Shown piece by piece: positions 43,908 through 52,408 of a DNA stretch of 64,000 bases; within the stretch, counting starts at the first letter, position 1; the number at the start of each line of letters is the position of its first letter. This DNA is from Runella zeae DSM 19591 (lineage in GTDB: Bacteria > Bacteroidota > Bacteroidia > Cytophagales > Spirosomataceae). Both the position numbers and the translations under genes were made by a program. Below the pieces are notes generated by a model that saw only the letters and a program-made list of their open reading frames with translations, was not told the DNA's origin and did not search any database. The DNA is taken from contig NZ_KE384038.1 in assembly GCF_000423565.1 (NCBI RefSeq), positions 298,974-362,973 on the forward strand, read 5' to 3'.

Positions 43908-44798
43908 ATGGCTTCACTGAAAGAAGTTCGGAATAGAATCACCTCGGTCAACTCGACCCAACAAATCACGAAGGCCATGAAAATGGTGGCCGCTGCCAAA
44001 CTTCGTCGCGCTCAAGACGCTATCTTACAGATGCGCCCCTACGCACGCAAGTTGAGCGAAATGCTTGCAACGGTATCGGCTGCTGCTGAGACTGCCGCAG
44101 ATAGCCCTTTTAAGCAGGTTCGCACAGTAGAAAAAGTGTTGATTGTGACGGTCACTTCTGACCGTGGCCTTTGCGGTGCCTTCAATACCAACGTCATCAA
44201 AGCGGCGGTTGCCCTTATCCAAGAAAAATACCCTACTCAAGCTGCTAAAGGCAATGTAGAGATTTTGGCTTTGGGTAAAAAAGGAGGCGAGGCTTTTGCG
44301 CGCAGAGGCTACCAAGTCAATACCAAATACATGGATGTGTATACTCGTTTGAGCTTTGGGGTGGTAAAAGAAGCGGCTGAGAGCATCATGGCCGATTTCC
44401 AAGAAGGAAAGTACGACGCGGTGGAAATCGTTTTTAATGAATTTAAAAACGTAGCTACTCAAATCATAAACACGACGCAGTTTTTGCCAATCGTAGCCGA
44501 TGAAGAGGCTTTGAAAAAAATGCCTACTTCAAAAGTTGATTACATATTTGAGCCTTCTGAGGAGCAAATCGTACAAGATTTGATTCCTAAAACGCTCAAA
44601 ATCCAACTATATCGCGCAGTACTAGAGTCTAATGCCTCTGAGCATGGTGCCCGTATGACCGCGATGGACAAAGCGACCGAAAACGCCCAAGAGCTTATCA
44701 AAGCGTTGCGTTTGGAGTACAACCGCTCTCGCCAAGCCGCGATTACGAAAGAAATCCTCGAAATCGTGGGTGGTGCCGAAGCCTTGTCGCAAGGATAA
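43908..44798 (+). CDS. atpG: F1F0 ATP synthase subunit gamma
   Basis: 296 residues, normal for the rotor shaft subunit. N-terminal helix ASLKEVRNRITSVNSTQQIT with KAMKMVAAAKLRRAQ, the VTSDRGLCGAFNTN segment, and C-terminal helix ASEHGARMTAMDKATENAQE with the conserved signature. It lies after a methyltransferase gene and is followed by a strong terminator. Confidence 0.97.
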   Translation: MASLKEVRNRITSVNSTQQITKAMKMVAAAKLRRAQDAILQMRPYARKLSEMLATVSAAAETAADSPFKQVRTVEKVLIVTVTSDRGLCGAFNTNVIKAAVALIQEKYPTQAAKGNVEILALGKKGGEAFARRGYQVNTKYMDVYTRLSFGVVKEAAESIMADFQEGKYDAVEIVFNEFKNVATQIINTTQFLPIVADEEALKKMPTSKVDYIFEPSEEQIVQDLIPKTLKIQLYRAVLESNASEHGARMTAMDKATENAQELIKALRLEYNRSRQAAITKEILEIVGGAEALSQG

Positions 44799-44822
44799 TC
44801 CACTAAGGATGTTTTTATACAT

Positions 44823-44856
44823 AAAAAAGCCTGTCTTCCAGAAGACAGGCTTTTTT
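44823..44856. terminator. Bidirectional intrinsic terminator after atpG
   Basis: AAAAAAGCCTGTCTTC and GAAGACAGGCTTTTTT form a near-perfect 15-bp stem with a 4-nt loop. Serves atpG and the convergent gene at 44867. Confidence 0.93.
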
Positions 44857-44866
44857 GTATATTATC

Positions 44867-45406
44867 CTAAATGTCTTTGGTGATGCGTTGTATCTTATCA
44901 TCAAATTTAAAGCTTACAAGCGTACCGTTGTGTACTCCTCCCATAGATATATACTTAATTTTGACAAGTTTACCGTTGATGTTTTTCCATTTTACAAGCA
45001 TTCCTCCCTCTTCTTCTAATCTTTTAAAGTGACCTTCCACGAGGGTATCTACAGATTGTAAATAGGAGGATGAGAATTGAGTTTGGTATATCACTTGACT
45101 CCCGAATAAAACGAGAACTCCGTCAACAAATGTATATTGTGTCGGAACTCTCAAACGGGTAAAATGAGATTTTCCCTCTTCTTTAATAGCAGAAAGATGA
45201 ATGGTATAGCCATCACCGATTCGATTGTAGGTTACAAACACAAGCCCAAGCGTGTCATTAATTATGGTTTTGAGTTTACACTCAGCAATATAATTACTAA
45301 TTAATTTTAAATGCGCGGGGTTTTTAATTGTTACATTAGGAACCGATTGGGTCGTGCTACAAACACTTATTGAAAACCCAAAAACGAATAACCAAAGAAA
45401 TTTCAT
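44867..45406 (-). CDS. Secreted protein of unknown function (paralogue 1)
   Basis: 179 residues from the ATG at 45406, which gives a clean signal peptide (MKFLWLFVFGFSISVCSTTQ). An upstream start at 45430 would add residues before it. The mature part shares NPxxxKxxxNYI, DTLGLVFV and TFVDGVLVL with the next gene (45435-45911), so they are a paralogous pair. No family recognised. A TonB-type C-terminal fold (N-terminal PNVTIKNP, VHNGTL near the end) is only a weak impression. Confidence 0.7.
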   Translation of the reverse strand: MKFLWLFVFGFSISVCSTTQSVPNVTIKNPAHLKLISNYIAECKLKTIINDTLGLVFVTYNRIGDGYTIHLSAIKEEGKSHFTRLRVPTQYTFVDGVLVLFGSQVIYQTQFSSSYLQSVDTLVEGHFKRLEEEGGMLVKWKNINGKLVKIKYISMGGVHNGTLVSFKFDDKIQRITKDI

Positions 45407-45434
45407 GATGCTAAAAATTTGAAGATACACAAGA

Positions 45435-45911
45435 TTACAACTTTATAAAAGTGCCATTATAGACTCCTCCTTCAAAGCCATCGGTAGCCTCTTTAATTGT
45501 TTTGGGGGAATTTCTATTCCTCTTTTTTTGGGGAGTATAGTAGCTTTCTACAAACTTGTCAAGTTCTTTAAAAAACGACTCAGGGTATTTGAAACTAACC
45601 TCAAAACCCGACCTTACCAATACGAGCACGCCATCAATGAAGGTATAATAGGCCGGAATCACTCCCTTCCTAAAAAAAGAAGAAGGAGCTTTTCGAATAG
45701 CCATTAGATGTAAAGTGCCTCTGCCAGCAGGTATAGAAAGTACCACAATACCTAAAGAGTCAGGCAAAAAACCTTTGCTTCGCGAGTCATGAATATAATT
45801 CTGGAGATGTTTTACGATTTCTGGGTTTTGGACAGTAACCTGTGGAATGGGCTGGGCATTCCCAATCATAGCAACGAGCCATAAAAGAATGATATAATAA
45901 GTGTATTTCAT
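45435..45911 (-). CDS. Secreted protein of unknown function (paralogue 2)
   Basis: 158 residues with signal peptide (YYIILLWLVAMIGNAQ). Shares the order NPEIVKHLQNYI, DSLGIVVLS, YYTFIDGVLVLV and GGVYNGTF with the gene at 44867-45406; that one is 21 residues longer. The two lie 28 bp apart. Function unknown; possibly periplasmic or outer-membrane associated. Confidence 0.7.
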   Translation of the reverse strand: MKYTYYIILLWLVAMIGNAQPIPQVTVQNPEIVKHLQNYIHDSRSKGFLPDSLGIVVLSIPAGRGTLHLMAIRKAPSSFFRKGVIPAYYTFIDGVLVLVRSGFEVSFKYPESFFKELDKFVESYYTPQKKRNRNSPKTIKEATDGFEGGVYNGTFIKL

Positions 45912-46012
45912 AAGAGCTCTAATATTAATAATTTGCTAAGGGTATTTTTTGTTGGAGATTTAGCGCCAGACCCATTAGATTTTATTATTTTATCATAAAA
46001 TATAGCTTAAAT

Positions 46013-46657
46013 TTATCTGTTCTTTTTTGATTTAAACAACATAATGCCCACCGAAACCCCAATACTTCGACTCATAAACAATGAATATACATTTTCGGTA
46101 GGGGTAAAATTCCACGTTTTTTTCTCATAAGGTGAAAGACTTCGAGAATAAAATACTTCAGCTCTTATTCGCTTGTATTGATACCCTAGGCGTCCATTTA
46201 TTCCCCATTCTAAAGCAGGAGCTTCCGAACCTCCGGCTACTTTTTTAGCAAGTAATAAATTCAATTCAGGACCTATACTTGCGAAAATGCCTTTGTAAGT
46301 GACCCCAATTCTACTTCCTAGGCCTAGATAATTGTAGTTGTTGATCGCATACACGATTTCCTTATGAAATTGGTCTTCGTAGCGATTACTGCGACGTAGA
46401 AAATGAAGGTCATTGTCAAGAAATAGCCAACGACTTAGTCGAATCGTTGCCCAACCTCCCACTTGGAATCCTCTATCGACACCAACTCCACCCAAATTGA
46501 CTATGTGGTTTTTGGGCTTTTTGGTAATAGTTGTACTGTTCTGATTGACTCCTCCTTTTAGGCCAAAAGCAATACCTTTGGCGATTTGGGCGGTACTTTG
46601 GAGGGTGGTCAGAATGCCGATGGAAGCTACATAGATGAGGTGTTTGTAGGTTTTCAT
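46013..46657 (-). CDS. PorT-like outer-membrane beta-barrel protein (tandem copy 2)
   Basis: 214 residues with signal peptide (LIYVASIGILTTLQSTAQ) and an eight-strand-like alternating beta pattern (GIAFGLKGGVNQNSTTI, GFQVGGWATIRLSRWLFLDN, SIGVSVGIMLF). It resembles the small outer-membrane beta-barrel (PorT/OMP_b-brl_2) families of Bacteroidota. It is nearly identical to the preceding gene, with a repeat period of 662 bp. The C-terminus has a short extra basic tail. Confidence 0.8.
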   Translation of the reverse strand: MKTYKHLIYVASIGILTTLQSTAQIAKGIAFGLKGGVNQNSTTITKKPKNHIVNLGGVGVDRGFQVGGWATIRLSRWLFLDNDLHFLRRSNRYEDQFHKEIVYAINNYNYLGLGSRIGVTYKGIFASIGPELNLLLAKKVAGGSEAPALEWGINGRLGYQYKRIRAEVFYSRSLSPYEKKTWNFTPTENVYSLFMSRSIGVSVGIMLFKSKKNR

Positions 46658-46686
46658 AGTCAGACGTACTTATTGCATACTTTGTT

Positions 46687-47319
46687 TTAATTCTTAAACA
46701 ACATAATGCCCACCGAAACCCCAATACTTCGACTCATAAACAATGAATATACATTTTCAGTAGGGGTAAAATTCCACGTTTTTTTCTCATAAGGTGAAAG
46801 ACTTCGAGAATAAAATACTTCAGCTCTTATTCGCTTGTATTGATACCCTAGGCGTCCATTTATTCCCCATTCTAAAGCAGGAGCTTCCGAACCTCCGGCT
46901 ACTTTTTTAGCAAGTAATAAATTCAATTCAGGACCTAAACTTGCGAAAATTCCTTTGTAAGTAACCCCAATTCTACTTCCTAGGCTTAGATAATTGTAGT
47001 TGTTGATCGCATACACGATTTCCTTATGAAGTGGATCTTCGTAGCGATTACTGCGACGTAGAAAATGAAGGTCATTGTCAAGAAATAGCCAACGATTTAG
47101 TCGAATCGTTGCCCAACCTCCCACTTGAAATCCTCTATCGACACCGACTCCACCCAAATTGACTATGTGGTTTTTTGGCTTTTTGGTAATACTCGTACTA
47201 TTCTGATTGACTCCTCCTTTTAGGCCAAAAGCGATACCTTCGGCGATTTGGGCTGCACTTTGGATGGTGGTCAGAATGGTGATGGAAGCTACATAGATGA
47301 GATTTGTGATGTTTTTCAT
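46687..47319 (-). CDS. PorT-like outer-membrane beta-barrel protein (tandem copy 1)
   Basis: 210 residues from the ATG at 47319, which puts the signal peptide (LIYVASITILTTIQSAAQ) at the N-terminus; an upstream start at 47364 would overlap the DUF4249 gene. About 95 percent the same as the next copy by eye, differing in scattered codons. It ends VGIMLFKN. It follows the DUF4249 gene by 5 bp, so it belongs to the TonB-receptor operon. Confidence 0.8.
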   Translation of the reverse strand: MKNITNLIYVASITILTTIQSAAQIAEGIAFGLKGGVNQNSTSITKKPKNHIVNLGGVGVDRGFQVGGWATIRLNRWLFLDNDLHFLRRSNRYEDPLHKEIVYAINNYNYLSLGSRIGVTYKGIFASLGPELNLLLAKKVAGGSEAPALEWGINGRLGYQYKRIRAEVFYSRSLSPYEKKTWNFTPTENVYSLFMSRSIGVSVGIMLFKN

Positions 47320-47324
47320 GGGGT

Positions 47325-48149
47325 TTATTGTTTTATGTTGACTGTGAGGGTATCCATATGGCAAACGCCTACATATCCGTAGCCATTTTGGATGTTGTTG
47401 CTGACTGAAATAGACTGGGCAAAAGCATCATCATGATAGGAGTCGTAATCATGCACCAGACGATAGTAATCATAGGTATTTTTTGAGAGGTGATAGAAGC
47501 AGATTTTAAGCTGACGAGCTACAACGTCTTGATTATTGCCGAGGTCTTTGCGTAATAATATTCTATCTTTAATAGTATGTATTTGGGATTCAAAACCTAC
47601 GTCTGACAATAGCTTGTTGGTAGGAATTTGGTAAATAGATTCGTTTTGAAAAGGAATACCTTCGTAAATGGGAATGATTTTATAAGCATAAAAATTCTCG
47701 CCCGGTAAATCCTGAAAACTCATCGTTACCTGAGCTTCCGAAGTTTGGGGAATCTGAGAAGCCAAGGCGTTTTTTAAACCAATACTACTCGGTAAAGCTT
47801 CGAGGGATGCTTTGGCGATGCCGAGCTGAGGGTTTTGTACTTCTACTACAAAAGAAGAATTATAATCCCATGCTTTATTGGTGATATACAGATTGTTTTC
47901 AAATTGTAGTGTTTCTAAAACTTGCTCGTTCTTTTTTAGACTTACAATGGCTGACAGGGGAGGATTGGCTCGCACAGGCTCCAATACAGGGTAGGTTTTT
48001 GTCACAAAAACGCCAATGCCTACATTGGTAGCAACCCCATTTACTACCAACTTCGTAGGAGCAGAAGGAATATCCACGTTTTTGACGGTAGATACTTCAC
48101 AAGCCAAGCCTATCACTGCTACCAAAAAAATACAAACAAAAGACCTCAT
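47325..48149 (-). CDS. DUF4249 lipoprotein (module 1)
   Basis: 274 residues with lipoprotein signal (CIFLVAVIGLAC), Cys17 as lipidated residue. Body of beta-sandwich type with the C-terminal DUF4249 pattern (RLVHDYDSYHDDAFA, SNNIQNGYGYVG). DUF4249 proteins are surface-type partners coded beside TonB receptors. Start overlaps the receptor gene stop by ATGA, confirming pairing. Confidence 0.87.
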   Translation of the reverse strand: MRSFVCIFLVAVIGLACEVSTVKNVDIPSAPTKLVVNGVATNVGIGVFVTKTYPVLEPVRANPPLSAIVSLKKNEQVLETLQFENNLYITNKAWDYNSSFVVEVQNPQLGIAKASLEALPSSIGLKNALASQIPQTSEAQVTMSFQDLPGENFYAYKIIPIYEGIPFQNESIYQIPTNKLLSDVGFESQIHTIKDRILLRKDLGNNQDVVARQLKICFYHLSKNTYDYYRLVHDYDSYHDDAFAQSISVSNNIQNGYGYVGVCHMDTLTVNIKQ

Positions 48150-50509
48150 CTGAATTTATAAATAATGCTTATGGATGGTAATATTGGAAATACAGAGGTA
48201 GACTTAACTACGTTTCGGGTTTCGATGGGGCGGTTTTGGGCATCTCTGATGGTTTCTATCGCAGGATATAACCGATAGGTGTTTCGGCGGCTATAGGCAT
48301 TATAAAGGTTGAAGTTTAGCTCCCAAAAACGTCCGCGAGATAATAAATATTTTTTAGTCAAAGAAACATCTAACCGATGATAATCAGGGTATTTGCCATT
48401 GTTTAGGTTGTCATAGACCACATGGTCGGGCACCATTGGACTGCTCACAATCCGCCCCGCTGGTCGATTGTATCGCTGTCCGCTGTAATACACCCACAGC
48501 AGCGAAAGCTGAGTAGTTTTGTTGATTTTAAACAAAGCAGTGGTATTTAATACATGCCGACGGTCATAGAGGTCGTTGAACCAGGCTCCTTGGTTGAGTT
48601 CGGCAAATTGCCGTTTGTTCCACGAAAGTGTATAATTCAAGGACCAATCCCAGCGATGGTAATTTTTCTCAAGCGTCATTTCGATACCATATGCCTTTCC
48701 TTGGCCTTTGGAGAGGGTATTGTTTTGCCAATTGTAGTAGAGGTAGGGGTCGCCATAATAATATTGATACTGGCTCAAGTCTTTCATGCTTTTGTAAAAT
48801 AGCCCTAAACTATGCTTAAACAGCTTATTGGCATGACTCCACCCTGCCGTATATTGCCAGGCACGCTGGGGTAAAATAGACGGAGTGGAAGGCACCCAAG
48901 TGATTTTGTCTACCAACTCTCCACTTTTGAGCAAGGCATGATTGTACTGCCTCATTTGAGTAATCCCCCATGAAAATTGATGATTGGGCGATTTCCGAAA
49001 ACTAAATGAAACCCTTGGTTCAAAACCTTGGTAGTTTGCTTGGTTGGTAACGAAATAAGAGAATCTGCTACCTATATTCAGTTGAAAATGAGGCGAAAGG
49101 TTGAATAAAAGACCCGCAAAAATCCCCCCTTCAAGTGCTTTCGCGTCATTTTCTTTCAGAGATAAGCTATCCCCTTGGCTATTGTTTTGGAGATAGTCAA
49201 TAGGAGTGTAGGTATGCTTGATGATATCGCCACCTATCTTAGCCTTGATTGTTGAAGTAATGGCTCCTTCAACCAATACATTGGCCGATATGTCACTGAT
49301 TTTGCCAGTGCTGCTTTTATTTTCTTCGCCAATCTTAGTAAAAGTCACCTCCGGCTCCAGCCAAGGTTGGGGGCGGGTGGATACCACACTATAGGAGGTT
49401 TGGCCTTCGTCGTAGTTGAAATGATAACGCGTAAAATGCGCGCCCGTTTGGAGAAACCACCGAGAACCTAATACATGAAAAGTTCTTAGTGAAAATAGCT
49501 GATTGGTGAGGTTTCGTCTATTATGGTCTCTGGTGGTTCCAAAAGGGTCATTTTGGAGTGATTCGTATCTATCATTGCCTCGATAGTAGCTGATAAATAA
49601 TTTATGATTTGGGTGAAAGGTATGGTTAAATTTCAGGTTTAAATCATAAAAATTATATCCCAAGTATCCATTAGGGTCGCCTTTTTCAATGGCTTTTTTT
49701 TTGCCTATATTAAACAAATTAAAATACGCAGTCCGTCCAGCTACTAGCAACGAAGTCTTGTCTTTTTTGATAGGGCCTTCGATTAAAAACTTGCTAGACA
49801 CTACCCCCAATTCGGCCTTCCCTTCCCAACTATTTTTATTGCCTTCCCTAAACATTACATCCGTAACCGACGAAAGTCTTCCACCGAATTCAACGGGAAA
49901 GTCTCCTTTATAAAAGTTTACTTTTTGTAAAGCATCGGCATTAAACAAAGACAGAAAATTGAACAAGTGACCCGTGCTATAGATAGGTGCTCCATCCAGA
50001 TAAAAAAGGTTTTGATCGTTGGTACCACCCCGTACATTGATACCCGACGATAACTCACTTCCCATACTCACCCCTGCAAACACGCCAATCGCTTTGAGTA
50101 AATCTTTCTCGCCGCCCAAGCTGGGGAGATTATTGAGCAAAGTGGGACTGATGCTCAGTTGGTTAATATTTTCGGTATTTTGATACTTAGCTTTAACCTC
50201 TACTTCTTGGAGGGTATGGGGTTTTAAAACAATTTTTAAAACGGTATCTCCATAAATCTTGATTTTTGTGGTTTCATAGCCCACCAACGATGCCCGTATC
50301 CAATTGGGCGTCTGGCCTAAAATCATGCTTCCATGCCCATACCGATTGGTCAGTGTGTGTGTATTGCTGATTGAGTCAGAGAGATTGACGGAAGAAAGCG
50401 GCTCTCCCGTTCTTTCTTCCGTCACCTTCACAATTACTTTTTGGGCATAGACACTTTTTTCATTTATCATCCAAAACGCCCCTATTATAAACCACTTCCA
50501 AAAGTGCAT
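48146..50509 (-). CDS. TonB-dependent receptor (module 1)
   Basis: 787 residues. Signal peptide, N-terminal carboxypeptidase-like beta domain (about 25-100, VTEERTGEPLSSVNLSD), plug domain (about 115-220, LSSGINVRGGTNDQNLFYLD) and 22-strand-type barrel ending FPILPSISIIYKFR. It imports an unknown substrate across the outer membrane with TonB energy. Partner lipoprotein DUF4249 and barrel genes follow in one operon. Related to the receptor at 52405-54732 but clearly diverged. Confidence 0.9.
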   Translation of the reverse strand: MHFWKWFIIGAFWMINEKSVYAQKVIVKVTEERTGEPLSSVNLSDSISNTHTLTNRYGHGSMILGQTPNWIRASLVGYETTKIKIYGDTVLKIVLKPHTLQEVEVKAKYQNTENINQLSISPTLLNNLPSLGGEKDLLKAIGVFAGVSMGSELSSGINVRGGTNDQNLFYLDGAPIYSTGHLFNFLSLFNADALQKVNFYKGDFPVEFGGRLSSVTDVMFREGNKNSWEGKAELGVVSSKFLIEGPIKKDKTSLLVAGRTAYFNLFNIGKKKAIEKGDPNGYLGYNFYDLNLKFNHTFHPNHKLFISYYRGNDRYESLQNDPFGTTRDHNRRNLTNQLFSLRTFHVLGSRWFLQTGAHFTRYHFNYDEGQTSYSVVSTRPQPWLEPEVTFTKIGEENKSSTGKISDISANVLVEGAITSTIKAKIGGDIIKHTYTPIDYLQNNSQGDSLSLKENDAKALEGGIFAGLLFNLSPHFQLNIGSRFSYFVTNQANYQGFEPRVSFSFRKSPNHQFSWGITQMRQYNHALLKSGELVDKITWVPSTPSILPQRAWQYTAGWSHANKLFKHSLGLFYKSMKDLSQYQYYYGDPYLYYNWQNNTLSKGQGKAYGIEMTLEKNYHRWDWSLNYTLSWNKRQFAELNQGAWFNDLYDRRHVLNTTALFKINKTTQLSLLWVYYSGQRYNRPAGRIVSSPMVPDHVVYDNLNNGKYPDYHRLDVSLTKKYLLSRGRFWELNFNLYNAYSRRNTYRLYPAIETIRDAQNRPIETRNVVKSTSVFPILPSISIIYKFR

Positions 50510-50665
50510 ATACCAGATTTTTTTAGAAATGAAATACTAGCTAGGTGTTACATCGTGTTTATTAAATGTCTTAATTGTTAGGTATTTAGAGGAGTATGGC
50601 TTCCCCTTTTCAAGTATAAAAATAAAAACAAGCATATAGTTTATGGCTCGCTACAAAATCACCGT

Positions 50666-51385
50666 TTATTCTTCCATCAAATGCTCAATTTTTTTAAGAA
50701 AATAAACATTTTCATCGTGAGATTTAATAATTCCACCTACTACTTTTTCGGCTCGTGCCAGTTCTTGGGGTGAGAGTGTTTTGGTGTTTTCTTTGAAATT
50801 TTCTCTTATTTGTTGTACAGAATCTCCCCTTTTTTCAATCTCTGCTTTTACCCGTTTGTGGGTGACTTGGGCATATTCTTTGATTTTTTCTTTAGGCCAA
50901 TATCCTTTCAATTGGGTAAGAGCTAGACAAAGATGCCCCGCATGTACACCTTTATTTTTGTACAATAGCTCCGTAAAAAAAGCAATCCGTTCGAGGGCTT
51001 TTTTATCTGTGTTGAGCAGAAGCCCAAAGTCTTTTAAGATAATCTGCGCCATGTGTTCTTCAAACACAAATTGAGTCTCAGGGTCGTTGAGAGAAGGGTA
51101 ATGGGCTTGAAAAAGAGAATCCATCTGCTGCCAAGATTTTTGTTTTTTTGCAGCAACAATTTCTTCTTCCATCATCGGGATTCCCTTTGTTTTTAGCTCC
51201 ATAAGCGCCCCTATCGAAACAGGTTTTCCATTCATGGGAGGAATGGAATAGCTTAGTAAATCTATTTCAGCTCCTTCCCGTTTACTTTTGGATTGTAGTG
51301 TGTCTTTTACAGCCTCCCTTATAGACGCGTCGTCGTAAATGTGAATAAAAAAAATAACAGTAGAAACTAGAAAATACGCTTTCAT
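50666..51385 (-). CDS. Helical protein of unknown function
   Basis: 239 residues with a hydrophobic N-terminus (MKAYFLVSTVIFFIHIY), perhaps a signal or anchor. The rest is mostly helical and charged, with no motif I recognise (DSLFQAHYPSLNDPETQFVF; KEYAQVTHKRVKAEIEKRG). It lies between the two DUF4249/receptor modules, next to copy 1 of an 83-bp repeat. It may belong to neither. Confidence 0.6.
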   Translation of the reverse strand: MKAYFLVSTVIFFIHIYDDASIREAVKDTLQSKSKREGAEIDLLSYSIPPMNGKPVSIGALMELKTKGIPMMEEEIVAAKKQKSWQQMDSLFQAHYPSLNDPETQFVFEEHMAQIILKDFGLLLNTDKKALERIAFFTELLYKNKGVHAGHLCLALTQLKGYWPKEKIKEYAQVTHKRVKAEIEKRGDSVQQIRENFKENTKTLSPQELARAEKVVGGIIKSHDENVYFLKKIEHLMEE

Positions 51386-51404
51386 AAGCCCCTTGATTAA
51401 AATA

Positions 51405-51487
51405 CAAAGTTCTGTAAAACAATCCTAAAGCTTTTCAACCCAAAGTTTGAATTTTCTCCACCCTAGGGTGGAGATGAGGCGATTTTT
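51405..51487. repeat. 83-bp direct repeat, copy 1
   Basis: The 83 bp here are the same as at 55910-55992, letter for letter, in the same orientation, 4505 bp away. The repeat contains the 18-bp palindrome CTCCACCCTAGGGTGGAG (51456-51473). In copy 2 its end is the 3' end of a LuxR-type gene. Copies of this length in direct orientation can recombine. Confidence 0.9.
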
Positions 51488-51546
51488 TTGGCAATCACAG
51501 CGGAGACTCTAAAACCTTTTTTAATAAAAGGCTCATGGCTTACAGC
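51463..51546 (-). pseudogene. Possible remnant of a gene 3' end
   Basis: On the minus strand an open stretch of 27 codons without start runs into the TAG at 51463-51465. Its last residues, KIASSPP, are those of the LuxR-type protein at 55968-56252 because they lie in the shared repeat; the residues before (FIKKGFRVSAVIAKK) differ. It may be what is left of a related gene after recombination. Evidence is thin. Confidence 0.3.
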
Positions 51547-51565
51547 CTATTGCTAAGTAGTTAAA

Positions 51566-52408
51566 CTATTGAATGGGGGTGAGGCTAATGGATTGGTTGT
51601 ACGCCCCAAAAATTCCTACCCCACCTTCAATATTGGAATAAAGAGGTTTTGGTTCTTTTAAATTAGGAATAAGACCGCTCGTATTCGCCTCCCATGTATA
51701 AGCATCTGCTCTTGTTTTGAGGTAATGGTAGCTGTGGCTGTCAAGCGAATAAAGCATTGTTTGTAATGATACAGATTCTGCCAAATAGGCATTAAAGACC
51801 TTATTTTCAATAGAATTGACTGTAAAATCTTTCGCATCAAATAGCCCATTACCCACCAACAAGCCTAAATAAGGCCCTGTTGAAGCTCCTAATTTTGGGA
51901 CAAAAACAATATTTTTTAGCTCAAAATTAAAGGTAAAAAAAGAAACATTGTTTGCAGGTTTTTGAATGGAAAAAGCATAATCATTTCCCTCTTTATTCCC
52001 CGCAACGACAACCTTATCAGGATTAGGTGGTACTGTACAATTTCCTTTGAGAATAGCACCAGTTGAAAGTGACACTCGAAGTCGGTAACTTTTTGATGCT
52101 CTAACTTTTAGGGTGCGATTATCAATAAAATAGCTATTATTTTTTGCATCAAAAGACAATGAATGTACTGTGCTATCATCCTCTATACTGACTTTGGCGT
52201 CTTTGATGACTGCTTCGCCCGAACGAACCACACTTCCCAGTGCCTTCCCTTGATAAACATATACCTTTACAATAGAATCTTGCGGAGAAATTAGTGAACT
52301 AACGGCAAATAAATTCTCCGCCGAAATTCGTTCTATTTCAACACCACTTTGGCAAGACAAAAGGCAAATACTCACCAGCCCGACAAAAAAACTACCTATT
52401 TTCATCAA
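51566..52408 (-). CDS. DUF4249 lipoprotein (module 2)
   Basis: 280 residues with lipoprotein signal (GLVSICLLSC, Cys19). Shares with module 1 the early beta strands (DSIVKVYVYQGKALGS), the central variable region (FSIQKPANNVSFFTFNFELK) and the C-terminal GGVGIFGAYNQSISL. Partner of the TonB receptor upstream, with which it overlaps by ATGA. Confidence 0.85.
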   Translation of the reverse strand: MMKIGSFFVGLVSICLLSCQSGVEIERISAENLFAVSSLISPQDSIVKVYVYQGKALGSVVRSGEAVIKDAKVSIEDDSTVHSLSFDAKNNSYFIDNRTLKVRASKSYRLRVSLSTGAILKGNCTVPPNPDKVVVAGNKEGNDYAFSIQKPANNVSFFTFNFELKNIVFVPKLGASTGPYLGLLVGNGLFDAKDFTVNSIENKVFNAYLAESVSLQTMLYSLDSHSYHYLKTRADAYTWEANTSGLIPNLKEPKPLYSNIEGGVGIFGAYNQSISLTPIQ

